From GCA-016700035 sp964646575 (GTDB taxonomy: Bacteria > Patescibacteriota > Saccharimonadia > CAILAD01 > GCA-016700035), in the NCBI GenBank assembly GCA_964646575.1, contig CAZYFT010000002.1, positions 1 through 64,000 on the forward strand: DNA of 64,000 nt, written 5' to 3'. A program made the translations under genes and the position numbers. Shown in pieces: positions 24,999 through 31,896 of this stretch (the first letter of the stretch is position 1; every line of letters begins with the position of its first letter). The notes under the pieces were generated by a model, which saw nothing but the letters and a program-made list of their open reading frames with translations, had not been told where the DNA came from and searched no databases.

Positions 24999-25020
24999 TG
25001 TGAAACACGATTGTTTCACA
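24999..25020. repeat. Perfect inverted repeat TGTGAAAC-ACGATT-GTTTCACA
   Basis: Two 8-bp arms separated by 6 bp lie just after the TPR gene and before the tRNA-Ser promoter. There is no T-run, so this is more like an operator or RNA-processing hairpin than a terminator. Confidence 0.5.
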
Positions 25021-25102
25021 ACATTCTTATGCTCTTCGCACTAGTTTCGTTTTTTAAGATACTTTTTTACTACCGTACATAGAAATTTTTGTTGTAATCC
25101 CG

Positions 25103-25125
25103 TATAATCTTCATCTGTAGCACCT
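25103..25125 (+). promoter_or_regulatory. tRNA-Ser(GCT) -10 box with GCACCT leader word
   Basis: TATAAT (25103-25108) followed after 11 nt by GCACCT (25120-25125), the same arrangement as in the GC-rich mRNA leaders. The tRNA starts at 25128. No good -35 was seen. Confidence 0.65.
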
Positions 25126-25127
25126 AT

Positions 25128-25220
25128 GGAGAGGTACCCAAGTGGCTGAAGGGGCTGGTTTGCTAAACCGGTAGGTCGGGGAAACCTGGCGCGAGGGTTC
25201 GAATCCCTCCCTCTCCGCCA
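25128..25220 (+). tRNA. tRNA-Ser(GCT)
   Basis: Class II tRNA with acceptor GGAGAGG/CCTCTCC, long variable arm, anticodon loop with GCT, T-loop GGTTCGAATCC and encoded CCA. Confidence 0.97.
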
Positions 25221-25247
25221 TGATGAACAGATACGCGTCTGCTGATC

Positions 25248-25592
25248 ATGGCGAAACAACTCGAAACACTCAACGACCTAGCAAGCTTTATCGATGCACA
25301 ATACGAACATCTTACAAGCCTGTTTCCAGATGTCTATTCGCACCACGAAATGCTTGCCTACGCCGCATTGTCTAAGCTTACAGAAGAAACAGGCGAACTA
25401 GCCGAAGCTGTACTATCGAAATTTCAACGACAGCGAAAAACTAAAGCCCACAAAACAACTTCTATCGAGAAAGAAGCTGCTGATGTAATTGTTGTGGCGC
25501 TCCTGATAGCCCATCAGTTTAATATTAATATTCCAAAAATGCTTCAGGCAAAAGTTGAATATCTCGAAAATCGCCGGTCAACTGACGCATGA
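25248..25592 (+). CDS. MazG-like nucleotide pyrophosphohydrolase
   Basis: The 114-aa all-alpha protein has the MazG metal-binding pattern: LTEETGELAEAV (E-E-x-x-E, about residues 44-55) and EKEAADVIVVAL (E-x-x-D, about residues 75-86). The family hydrolyses (d)NTPs, often as a house-cleaning enzyme. It starts 28 nt after tRNA-Ser and overlaps the following ogt gene by 4 nt (ATGA), so the two are coupled and may be cotranscribed with the tRNA. Both are nucleotide or DNA hygiene functions. Confidence 0.85.
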   Translation: MAKQLETLNDLASFIDAQYEHLTSLFPDVYSHHEMLAYAALSKLTEETGELAEAVLSKFQRQRKTKAHKTTSIEKEAADVIVVALLIAHQFNINIPKMLQAKVEYLENRRSTDA

Positions 25593-26032
25593 ATTCACCT
25601 ATTGGGTCAATTTACTTAGATGTAGTAGATGGAGCTCTCACATCTTTGAGCTACTCTAACCAACTAAGTGAAGGGAAGGTTGATGCTGAAGAGCAGCAAC
25701 TCCAGGAATATTTCTCTGGGAATCGGGTTAATTTTGATCTTATAGTTCGTCCCGAGGGGACGCTGTTTCAGAAACAAGTGTGGGAGGAAATGCAGAAAAT
25801 TCCTTTTGGAGAAACGGTTACGTATGCCGAGCTCGCCAAAAGGGTAGGGCGCCCAGAGGCCTGGCGAGCAGTTGCCAATGCTTGCGGCAAAAATCCCATC
25901 GTCATCATTATCCCGTGCCATAGGGTAGTCGGCTCATATGGCAAACTTGGCGGTTATTCGGGCGGACTCGATAAAAAACAGTGGCTCTTGCAGCACGAAG
26001 CCGCCGTACTCTCGAGAATTTCTCGAAAATAA
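25589..26032 (+). CDS. ogt: Methylated-DNA--protein-cysteine S-methyltransferase
   Basis: The 147-aa product ends in the O6-alkylguanine alkyltransferase domain: FQKQVWEEMQKIPFGETVTYAELA, then the active-site IIPCHRVVGSYGKLGGYSGG (about residues 108-127; the Cys of PCHRV accepts the alkyl group). It repairs O6-methylguanine in a suicide reaction. The N-terminal ribonuclease-like domain is short. Coupled to the MazG-like gene. Confidence 0.94.
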   Translation: MNSPIGSIYLDVVDGALTSLSYSNQLSEGKVDAEEQQLQEYFSGNRVNFDLIVRPEGTLFQKQVWEEMQKIPFGETVTYAELAKRVGRPEAWRAVANACGKNPIVIIIPCHRVVGSYGKLGGYSGGLDKKQWLLQHEAAVLSRISRK

Positions 26033-26063
26033 CGTATAATCTATGCGTTCCACTTAAAAACAC

Positions 26064-26152
26064 GGAGAGGTGTCCGAGTGGTTGAAGGAACTGGTCTTGA
26101 AAACCAGCAGGCGTGAAAGCGTCTCGTGGGTTCGAATCCCACCCTCTCCGCC
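26064..26152 (+). tRNA. tRNA-Ser(TGA)
   Basis: Class II tRNA with acceptor GGAGAGG/CCTCTCC, anticodon TGA in a CTTGAAA loop, GGTTCGAATCC T-loop and encoded CCA. TATAAT at 26035-26040 followed after 10 nt by CACTTA is a weak version of the leader word. Confidence 0.97.
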
Positions 26153-26198
26153 ATTTCAACAAATTATTGCCAGATTATATTCCTTTAATAAATCAAAA

Positions 26199-26648
26199 AT
26201 GAGCCACACCCGGAAGAACATTAAAAAGTCAGATGCGATAAGTGTTTATTTTCGAGATGCATGGACATGCCGATACTGCGACCACGCCGTCTTTTTTAGT
26301 CCATCTTTACTAATTTTAGAACAAATGAATCCTGGTCACGGATACTATCACGCCCACAATAAGCGCGAAGCGATGATAGATGTCTTCATGAAGAGATGGG
26401 CATCAATCGATCATATAACACCAGTCGCTAGCGGTGGCGTAAACTCTTTAGATAATTATATGACCGCTTGCTGGGATTGTAATAATCGTTTTAATTCTCA
26501 GCATCCGAAAAATAAAAAAATTAAACCTATCAACATTATAAATAAGGATATGCAGTGGGACGGACTATCAGGAATATATGTAAAATATGGTCTTGACCAA
26601 ACTTGGAAAAGCTTGATTCTTGCTCATCAAAACATAAATCATAACTAG
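26199..26648 (+). CDS. HNH endonuclease
   Basis: The ATG at 26199 is taken as the start because the open frame upstream runs through the tRNA. The 149-aa product has the zinc-supported HNH core: WTCRYC (first Cys pair), SIDHITPVASGGVNSLDNYM (the D-H catalytic motif and the H-N part) and ACWDCNNRF (second Cys pair), residues about 20-110. It is AT-rich compared with its surroundings, which suits an acquired gene. It could be a stand-alone nuclease or homing-type remnant next to the tRNA; no partner gene is visible. Confidence 0.85.
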   Translation: MSHTRKNIKKSDAISVYFRDAWTCRYCDHAVFFSPSLLILEQMNPGHGYYHAHNKREAMIDVFMKRWASIDHITPVASGGVNSLDNYMTACWDCNNRFNSQHPKNKKIKPINIINKDMQWDGLSGIYVKYGLDQTWKSLILAHQNINHN

Positions 26649-26714
26649 CCTAGTTTTTAGTGCCCAAGAAAGCTAAAGTGCCTTTATTATCAGAACGCTA
26701 AGGAGAATTATTTT

Positions 26715-27035
26715 ATGAAAAAGCATATGCACGGATTTATGGATTTTATACGCGAACAGGGCGTTGTTGGTCTAGCTGTCGGTTTTATTTTAGGAGCTGC
26801 GGTTGCGAAAGTCGTATCCTCACTAGTGAGCGACATCGTAAACCCGCTCATTGGTCTAGCCCTTGGCTCCACCGATGGCCTTAAAGCGGCCAGCGTAAAA
26901 GTAGCCGGCGCAACCGTAGCCTACGGGAATTTTCTTGCAACTTTGCTAGATTTCGCGATCATCGCAGCGGTTGTGTACCTCGGCGTTAAAATCCTCGGGC
27001 TTGATCGCCTCGATAAGAAAAAGGACGACAAATAA
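26715..27035 (+). CDS. mscL: Large-conductance mechanosensitive channel MscL
   Basis: The 106-aa protein starts MHGFMDFIREQGVVGLAVGFILGAAVAKVVSSLVSD, the conserved first MscL helix and gate, has a short periplasmic-type loop (residues about 45-70), a second span FLATLLDFAIIAAVVYLGVKIL and a charged C-terminal helix. It opens under membrane tension to release solutes during osmotic downshock. The ATG follows CTAAGGAGAATT. Confidence 0.93.
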   Translation: MKKHMHGFMDFIREQGVVGLAVGFILGAAVAKVVSSLVSDIVNPLIGLALGSTDGLKAASVKVAGATVAYGNFLATLLDFAIIAAVVYLGVKILGLDRLDKKKDDK

Positions 27036-27053
27036 TATACCTACAAGCGTGAG

Positions 27054-27070
27054 GGCTTTGCCCTTTTTGA
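27054..27070 (+). terminator. mscL terminator
   Basis: AGGGC-TTT-GCCCT followed by a T-run. Confidence 0.7.
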
Positions 27071-27095
27071 GTAATTGCGAGATAATGGCGATAGG

Positions 27096-27635
27096 ATGCA
27101 GCCAGAATCTCCAGCCCCAGAAGAAGAACAGATTGACCCTCAGCAGCCCGATGTAGCTGAAGAGGTGAGTCAGCCAGACGAGGTTTTACTGCAATGGCAA
27201 GTTCAGGACACCACGCCCGAGCATAAAAGTACGCTCTGGTATATCATCCTCGGACTCATCGCCGCCGTCATTATCGTTATCGCTATCTTCACTCAGACTT
27301 GGTTCGTAATCCCGCTCGGTATCCTTGTGCCTTGGGCGCTATCACTCTATACGAATCGTGGTATTGGCGACCACAACTATGAGCTTGCTACGTTTCACGC
27401 ATCTGTTGATGGCAAAATTCATGCTTACACCAACTTTAAGTCGTTCTTTGTAGTTACAACAGGAAAACTTACAACTTTTGAGCTGGTGCCAGCCAAGCGC
27501 TTTGGACAGCTCGTAACACTCCACGCTAACGATGCTGAAGTCGAGGATGTGTCTGACATCCTTACGTCCGTACTCCCCGAAACCGAGCCGCAAGGCTACG
27601 TCGGAGAGTCATTCTTTAATCGCTTGAAGTTTTAG
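27096..27635 (+). CDS. Two-TM membrane protein of unknown function (CPR-type)
   Basis: The ATG at 27096 lies 9 nt after GATAAT (27081-27086; TTGCCC 17 bp upstream), so it is probably leaderless; an upstream in-frame TTG would lie inside the -10. The 179-aa product has an acidic/Pro-rich N-terminus (QPESPAPEEEQIDPQQPD), two adjacent spans at about residues 47-90 and a C-terminal soluble domain of about 85 residues (ELATFHASVDGKIHAY onward) with a PH-like strand pattern. No function can be assigned. Confidence 0.75.
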   Translation: MQPESPAPEEEQIDPQQPDVAEEVSQPDEVLLQWQVQDTTPEHKSTLWYIILGLIAAVIIVIAIFTQTWFVIPLGILVPWALSLYTNRGIGDHNYELATFHASVDGKIHAYTNFKSFFVVTTGKLTTFELVPAKRFGQLVTLHANDAEVEDVSDILTSVLPETEPQGYVGESFFNRLKF

Positions 27636-27638
27636 GCC

Positions 27639-27687
27639 TTTACGAATCAGGAGAAATTAGGTAAAATAACCTCTGCTTTTTGTACCT
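27639..27687 (+). promoter_or_regulatory. Promoter of the tRNA / large-RNA operon, with GTACCT leader word
   Basis: TTTACG (27639-27644), 17 bp, TAAAAT (27662-27667), then GTACCTTAC from 27682, 14 nt after the -10. It starts 4 nt after the preceding stop codon. Confidence 0.8.
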
Positions 27688-27699
27688 TACATTTTGTGC

Positions 27700-27776
27700 G
27701 CGCTCGTAGCTCAGTTGGATAGAGCGTTGGTTTGCGGTACCAGAGGTCGCAGGTTCGAATCCTGCCGAGCGCACCA
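27700..27776 (+). tRNA. tRNA-Arg(GCG)
   Basis: Complete cloverleaf with acceptor GCGCTCG/CGAGCGC, anticodon loop TTGCGGT (GCG), T-loop GGTTCGAATCC and encoded CCA. Most bacteria read CGN Arg codons with an ACG (inosine) tRNA, so a GCG anticodon is unusual. Confidence 0.9.
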
Positions 27777-28323
27777 TAATTATTTTCTTGTGAATTCGGG
27801 AGGGGAATGATCCTTTCTCGATCACACCAGAAAAGTCTGGTAAGTTCATGAGATCCCGCGTGTCCCAAATAGAGGAAGTGAGAGTTAACCGTACTCACGA
27901 AAGCGTAAGTCAGCCTTATAGAGTTGAACGACGACAGCCCTATAAGACGTCAAAGAACTTCGCTGCACAGAGGATCGGCAGCTGTATCTGCCCTGCTGGG
28001 CTCGTAGAAGCTCGCGGCGGATGCAGCCGTTTCGCACCTTAATACATGCAACAATTCTGGGATCAGCAACGCCCAGACGTTCGGCGACAAGGCCACCCCA
28101 GCTTCGGCTTAGGTGTGCTCACAGGGATCGGGGATCCCCTGCATGTCGAACGAATAACCCCGGCATTCCTGTGATGCACACCACTGACACCTGCGGATTA
28201 GATACCCGCGCCGTCACACAAGGTGGTAAGGAGGAGTATCGTCCTCTGTTGGTAACCCAGCAACCGCGGAAGTACCAGCGAAACGTAGAGATTGGGGTGC
28301 CAGGACACCCCAATCTCGACCAA
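27777..28323 (+). ncRNA. Candidate large structured RNA inside a tRNA operon, about 545 nt
   Basis: No credible protein is encoded between tRNA-Arg and the next tRNA. The plus strand folds throughout: CCAGA/TCTGG, TGATC/GATCA, GTGAG/CTCAC, CTTATAG/CTATAAG, GGCAG/CTGCC, CTGGG/CCCAG, AGC-TTCG-GCT, CAGGG/CCCTG, GCGG/CCGC, GAGGA/TCCTC, and a perfect 12-bp final hairpin GAGATTGGGGTG/CACCCCAATCTC ending 5 nt before the next tRNA. Size and setting resemble the GOLLD and ROOL giant RNAs, which often lie beside tRNA genes, but no specific match to either was recognised. Confidence 0.7.
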
Positions 28324-28395
28324 GCGCTCGTAGCTCAGTGGTAGAGGTTCAGCCTGAAAAACTGACGGTCGCAGGTTCGAATCCTGCCGAGCGCT
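28324..28395 (+). tRNA. Degenerate tRNA-Phe(GAA)-like gene, no CCA
   Basis: Acceptor and T-arm are identical to the tRNA-Arg upstream (GCGCTCG; GGTCGCAGGTTCGAATCCTG), but the D-stem has a mismatch (GCTC/GAGG) and the anticodon arm TCAGC-CTGAAAA-ACTGA, with GAA at 34-36, has a mismatched closing pair. No CCA is encoded. It looks like a paralogue of the Arg tRNA with a replaced anticodon arm, possibly non-functional in translation. Confidence 0.6.
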
Positions 28396-28399
28396 CGAT

Positions 28400-28472
28400 A
28401 CCCCCGTAGCTCAGTGGCAGAGCGTCCGGTTCTTAACTCGGAAGGTTGCAAGATCAATACTTGCCGGGGGTG
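28400..28472 (+). tRNA. Degenerate tRNA-Lys(CTT)-like gene, no CCA
   Basis: Acceptor ACCCCCG/CGGGGGT, D-arm TAGCTCAGTGGCAGAGC and an anticodon loop TTCTTAA (CTT). The anticodon stem TCCGG/CTCGG has a C-C mismatch, and the T-loop reads ATCAATA instead of TTCRANY. It may be a decaying or specialised tRNA. Confidence 0.55.
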
Positions 28473-28498
28473 CAAGGCAAATGTGAGCCTTAATCACA

Positions 28499-28569
28499 CG
28501 GGCTATAGCTCAGAGGTAGAGCTGCCAGCTGGGTGCTGGTGGTCACAGGTTCGAGTCCTGTTAGCCCGA
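28499..28569 (+). tRNA. tRNA-Pro(GGG), no CCA
   Basis: Good cloverleaf: CGGGCTA/TAGCCCG, anticodon loop CTGGGTG (GGG), T-loop AGGTTCGAGTCCT. The CCA would have to be added enzymatically. Confidence 0.8.
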
Positions 28570-28653
28570 CAACTGACTTCCACCCTCGTTGTTTTTGTAG
28601 TAGCGCCGCCAACGCTGCTCTCTGCTCGCAGAAAACAAGGAACGGGGAGTCAG
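28570..28653 (+). ncRNA. 84-nt hairpin-rich spacer between tRNAs
   Basis: An outer stem CTGACT/AGTCAG encloses TTGTTTT/AAAACAA and AGCG/CGCT. It is about tRNA-sized and lies exactly between two tRNA genes, so it may be a processed small RNA or only a spacer. Confidence 0.4.
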
Positions 28654-28731
28654 GCGGGGGTAGCTCATGGGAGAGCAACTTGGGTGAAAGCCCGAGGAGG
28701 TACGTGGGTTCAAATCCCACCCCCTGCACCA
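28654..28731 (+). tRNA. tRNA-Phe(GAA)-like, with CCA and an odd anticodon loop
   Basis: Acceptor GCGGGGG/CCCCTGC (one G-T pair), T-loop GTGGGTTCAAATCCCAC and encoded CCA. The anticodon arm can form CTTGG/CCGAG with an 8-nt loop GTGAAAGC, or a 6-bp stem with a 6-nt loop; GAA is in the decoding position either way. A 7-nt loop does not fit, so decoding is uncertain. Confidence 0.65.
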
Positions 28732-29163
28732 CCACACCTTCAGTCGGCGAGGTAAGTGGACCACTGCCTCTAGAGAGGCCTCCATTGGACCCCTCTCGGA
28801 CCCAGTGGTGCATGCCTTAAAATCAGACTAAGTCACGTGTAAGCGTGGCGAAGACAGTCTGTGGCATGCTCGGGTAGCACGTCTCTCACACAGACGGAGG
28901 CCCCGAAAGACAAGCCGACGCTCGGTAAAATCCGGACACCACGAGACGCAAAACGTACATGGAAGACACATAACGCAAGTCCGGTGCCTCATGCCAGCTT
29001 CGGCAAAAATGAGGCTAAGCTAGTTGAAGCATGCGACGGCATGCGCTGCATCACACCGAAGCGTGGCGATAGAAGCTCGCCTCGCTGAAAGCCTTCGGGC
29101 CGTAAAAGTTGGTGCGGCATCCGCCGGTCGGGGAGCGATCCCCGGCCGGCACTTCTTTTTTTT
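28732..29163 (+). ncRNA. Second candidate large structured RNA of the operon, about 430 nt
   Basis: The stretch holds no convincing gene and ends at a strong terminator. Plus-strand helices: CCACTG/CAGTGG enclosing CCTCT/AGAGG, GACT/AGTC enclosing CACG/CGTG, the perfect GCCTCAT/ATGAGGC enclosing GCC/GGC, and GCATGC-GACG-GCATGC. No promoter of its own was seen, so it is most likely the 3' part of the transcript starting near 27674. RNase P RNA and tmRNA signatures are absent. Confidence 0.6.
29123..29163 (+). terminator. Terminator of the tRNA / large-RNA operon
   Basis: GCCGGTCGGGG / CCCCGGCCGGC (one mismatch, 6-nt loop) followed by ACTTC and eight T. Confidence 0.9.
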
Positions 29164-29229
29164 CACAGTTTGCCCTCAGTCAACAGAATTAGTTATAGTG
29201 GCAATAAGATTTTAGTAAAAGGAAAAGCT

Positions 29230-29913
29230 ATGGCTACCACAAAAAACCCTCCTGTTGTTCCGGCTAGCACCTCAACAGCAACCGCGACAGTATCAAATTA
29301 CCCCGGAGCCTTTGGTCTCTTTAAACCCAGCAGTCAGGCAATTCGACTAGCTTTTGTTCCGCTTCTCCTTATCTACGTTATTCTTTTTGCTATTGGCATC
29401 GTAATTGGGCTCTTCAGCGGCAACAATAAAGACCTGGCAGATTCACTTGGCAGTATCCTCAATATCGTCTCGCAAGTCATCACCATCCCGATGTTTTCGT
29501 TTATTATTCTCTACGCCGTCCGAGGCACCCGCAAAGAACTCCGCGAATCGTTTGATTACGCCACTCAAAATATTTTGCGCTTCTTCGTAGCTAACCTACT
29601 GTCCGCACTTGCCGTAATAGGCGGGCTTATCCTACTGATCATCCCTGGAATCCTGATTGCGATGAAGTTCTCGATGACCAATTACATCTTGGTAGATAAC
29701 CCAAAGATGAGTGGTACTGAAGCACTCTCCAGAAGCTGGGATATGACAAGGGGCCATATGGGTAAAATTTTTGGCATCATTGGGGTTTCAATTCTCATGC
29801 TACTCCCAGTAATCACCATTGTAGGCATCATCGCTACCATTATTCTGCTCGTACTCTACGCTGCAGCCATGCCGGTGCTCTACAACTACCTGGTTGGTAA
29901 ACAGAAAGCTTAA
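29230..29913 (+). CDS. Polytopic membrane protein (glycerophosphodiester-phosphodiesterase-like membrane domain)
   Basis: The ATG at 29230 follows AAAAGGAAAAGCT; an earlier in-frame ATG lies inside the promoter. The 227-aa product has a Thr/Ala-rich N-terminus and about five or six spans (from FVPLLLIYVILFAIGIVIGL at about 45 to the end). The segment LIIPGILIAMKFSMTNYILVDNPKMSGTEALSRSWDMTRGH is characteristic of the multi-TM DUF975/GDPD-membrane-domain type families. Transport or enzymatic role unknown. Confidence 0.75.
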   Translation: MATTKNPPVVPASTSTATATVSNYPGAFGLFKPSSQAIRLAFVPLLLIYVILFAIGIVIGLFSGNNKDLADSLGSILNIVSQVITIPMFSFIILYAVRGTRKELRESFDYATQNILRFFVANLLSALAVIGGLILLIIPGILIAMKFSMTNYILVDNPKMSGTEALSRSWDMTRGHMGKIFGIIGVSILMLLPVITIVGIIATIILLVLYAAAMPVLYNYLVGKQKA

Positions 29914-29982
29914 ACAGACTCTCCTAAACCTAGAAAATATGTAAAAATCAGGTATAATATTCCAGTTCGACCTCAGCTATCT

Positions 29983-30073
<91 letters not shown>

Positions 30074-30118
30074 CTCTGTGTCGTGAAACATATTCACGGC
30101 AAGGACCTGGAGGTACAC

Positions 30119-30736
30119 ATGACCAAACAAGCACATCGACTCGCAGTACTGGTGTCCGGAAGCGGCACGCTCCTGGAGCACATGATTTCTGAAGGTCTTC
30201 CAATAGATCGAGTAATCGCGGACAAACCCTGTCGTGGTCTTCATCTTGCCAAAAAGGCAAGGATTCAGCGGATAGAGTTCTTTCGAGAAGACTATGGCTG
30301 GGACCAGACGAGACGGTGGAATGATCAGCCTAAGTTCAATCGTGAAGGCTTTTCCTTTGACCTAGCAAGCTCCCTCAACGAGCACGGCATCACCATTGCA
30401 GCGATGGCTGGCTTCATGACAATCCTCTCACCGGAGTTCTTCTCTGTTTTCGAGGGGGTGCTGCTCAATATTCATCCGGCGCTTTTGCCCGCTTTCAAGG
30501 GTGAGAAAGCTGTTCAAGACGCGCTCGACGCGGGGGTGAAGATCACCGGTACAACCATCCACATTGCCACCCCCGAACTCGATGCTGGACCAATCATCGA
30601 GCAGGAAGCGGTGCGGGTTATGGATGATGACACAGTCGATTCACTCCACGAACGCATCAAGCAAGTTGAGCGACCGCTCTATGCCAAAGTGTTGCGCGAA
30701 CTCCTGGATGAAACTCGTATTCTGCCGTCACATTAG
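30119..30736 (+). CDS. purN: Phosphoribosylglycinamide formyltransferase (PurN family)
   Basis: The ATG at 30119 follows CTGGAGGTACAC. In the 205-aa product: AVLVSGSGTLLEHMI (phosphate-binding loop, residues 9-23), AAMAGFMTILSPEFF, NIHPALLPAF (catalytic Asn and His) and GTTIHIATPELDAGPII with the catalytic Asp. The family transfers a formyl group from 10-formyl-THF to GAR in purine synthesis. It begins 46 nt after tRNA-Ser(CGA), so it is probably cotranscribed. No other purine gene is in the window, so its true substrate is open. GC-rich codons compared with the AT-richer genes around it. Confidence 0.88.
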   Translation: MTKQAHRLAVLVSGSGTLLEHMISEGLPIDRVIADKPCRGLHLAKKARIQRIEFFREDYGWDQTRRWNDQPKFNREGFSFDLASSLNEHGITIAAMAGFMTILSPEFFSVFEGVLLNIHPALLPAFKGEKAVQDALDAGVKITGTTIHIATPELDAGPIIEQEAVRVMDDDTVDSLHERIKQVERPLYAKVLRELLDETRILPSH

Positions 30737-30750
30737 TGGCGGTTTTTTTT
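30724..30750 (+). terminator. purN terminator
   Basis: CCGTCAC-ATTA-GTGGCGG (one T-G pair) followed by eight T; it overlaps the end of the coding region. Confidence 0.85.
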
Positions 30751-30773
30751 ATGTAACTGTTATGCTAAAAGCT

Positions 30774-31169
30774 ATGCAGCTCATACGAAAGCTCAAACAA
30801 CACGACATTATCCCTTTGTGGAGCAATCTACCGTTCTATATTCCGGCTGGCCTCGCCTTACAAAAAGGCCTTATCTGGTACGGCGCACTCATCGCGGTCG
30901 CAACTACCGCCTCACTCTATTACCATCATACCGATGAAACAGCTCTCAAAAAAACTGACCGCGTACTGGCCTACTCAGTAATTATCGCCAACCTATACGT
31001 CTTACATCTCAGCCACTGGAAGCAGCCATACTTCGCAGTCGCACTGATTTTTGTAGTTATCGCCTTCTACTTCTTTTTTAATGGCCGTGGAGCCAAATAC
31101 GACCTCTATCACGGCCTCTGGCACCTCAGTTCGGTGGTTATCACCCTTATGTGCGTTTTGGCCTACTAG
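30774..31169 (+). CDS. Membrane protein of unknown function, 131 aa
   Basis: The ATG at 30774 lies 7 nt after TATGCT (30761-30766), so it is probably leaderless. About four membrane spans cover most of the protein, with polar His/Asp/Tyr motifs in between (YYHHTDET, YDLYHGLWH). The His pattern is reminiscent of ceramidase/haemolysin-III-type membrane hydrolases (a suggestion only). It ends overlapping the comF-like gene by 4 nt, tail to tail. Confidence 0.65.
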   Translation: MQLIRKLKQHDIIPLWSNLPFYIPAGLALQKGLIWYGALIAVATTASLYYHHTDETALKKTDRVLAYSVIIANLYVLHLSHWKQPYFAVALIFVVIAFYFFFNGRGAKYDLYHGLWHLSSVVITLMCVLAY

Positions 31170-31822
31170 CGCTTCGCTACAGCCGCTACAAACACCGGCC
31201 CTGAACCAGCTAGCTTTAGTACTCGCGCGCACTCAGTAACCGTAGCACCCGTAGTGACAACGTCATCAATAAGAAGTATTCGCTTATCTTCGAGCAATTC
31301 TGAATGCTTAGTAGAAAAATTGCCTTTTACCTGTCGCCAGCGCGCCTCGCGGCCAGCACCAACCTGTGGCGTATGAACCGTGCGCGACAGCAACTCAACA
31401 TACGGCTTGCGAGAAATTCGCGACAGTTCACGAGCGACCAACTGCGGAGCTACATAGCCGCGCTCACGTCTTCGAGACGATGTATCTGGCACAAAAGTAA
31501 TCAGGTCATAATAGGGAAGTTCTGCCAACGAAAGCTTTCTCGCAAGAACGCTCGCGATATCTTCGCGGCCTTCATATTTCAGCCCTTGGACCACATCTTC
31601 AACCTGGCCTTGGTAGTTCCATAAAATAGTTGCTCGCCGCACGCGCGTTCGCCACTGGCAACTAGAACACACCTGCCCATCAGATGTCATTGCGTTGCAT
31701 AAATAGCATGCATTCTGGTGGTTTTCTAGGCCGCCACTACACGTATTGCACAGCCCAGAACCTTCATCGTTGCATAAAACACAACAGCTAGGAACCAGTA
31801 ACCTGGAAATAAGTTTCAACAA
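31166..31822 (-). CDS. comF: ComF family phosphoribosyltransferase-like protein
   Basis: A TTG start at 31822 with AGGAG upstream is the best choice. The 218-aa protein has an N-terminal zinc-finger region (CCVLC, CNTC, CYLC, CSSC) and a C-terminal type I PRTase motif KRILLIDDVVTTGATVTECA (about residues 180-199). ComF acts in DNA uptake for natural transformation in competent bacteria and is often kept in Saccharibacteria, which may feed on external DNA (inference). Divergent from hsp20. Confidence 0.9.
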   Translation of the reverse strand: MLKLISRLLVPSCCVLCNDEGSGLCNTCSGGLENHQNACYLCNAMTSDGQVCSSCQWRTRVRRATILWNYQGQVEDVVQGLKYEGREDIASVLARKLSLAELPYYDLITFVPDTSSRRRERGYVAPQLVARELSRISRKPYVELLSRTVHTPQVGAGREARWRQVKGNFSTKHSELLEDKRILLIDDVVTTGATVTECARVLKLAGSGPVFVAAVAKR

Positions 31823-31896
31823 ACTTGCGTTCTCCTGTAAGTTGCCAGTATAATACGTGCTAAGATCAGGTGGAGTAAAGGATAAGGAGTTTAACT

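Noticed and set aside
28190..28215. GGATTAGATACCC, identical to a conserved 16S rRNA stretch, inside the large RNA
   Set aside because: Flanking sequence does not resemble 16S rRNA and the word sits in a local GCGG/CCGC hairpin; taken as coincidence.
27777..28323. Small frames inside the large RNA (e.g. a 107-codon frame)
   Set aside because: They cross tRNA borders or perfect hairpins, lack ribosome-binding sites, and have no protein-like composition.
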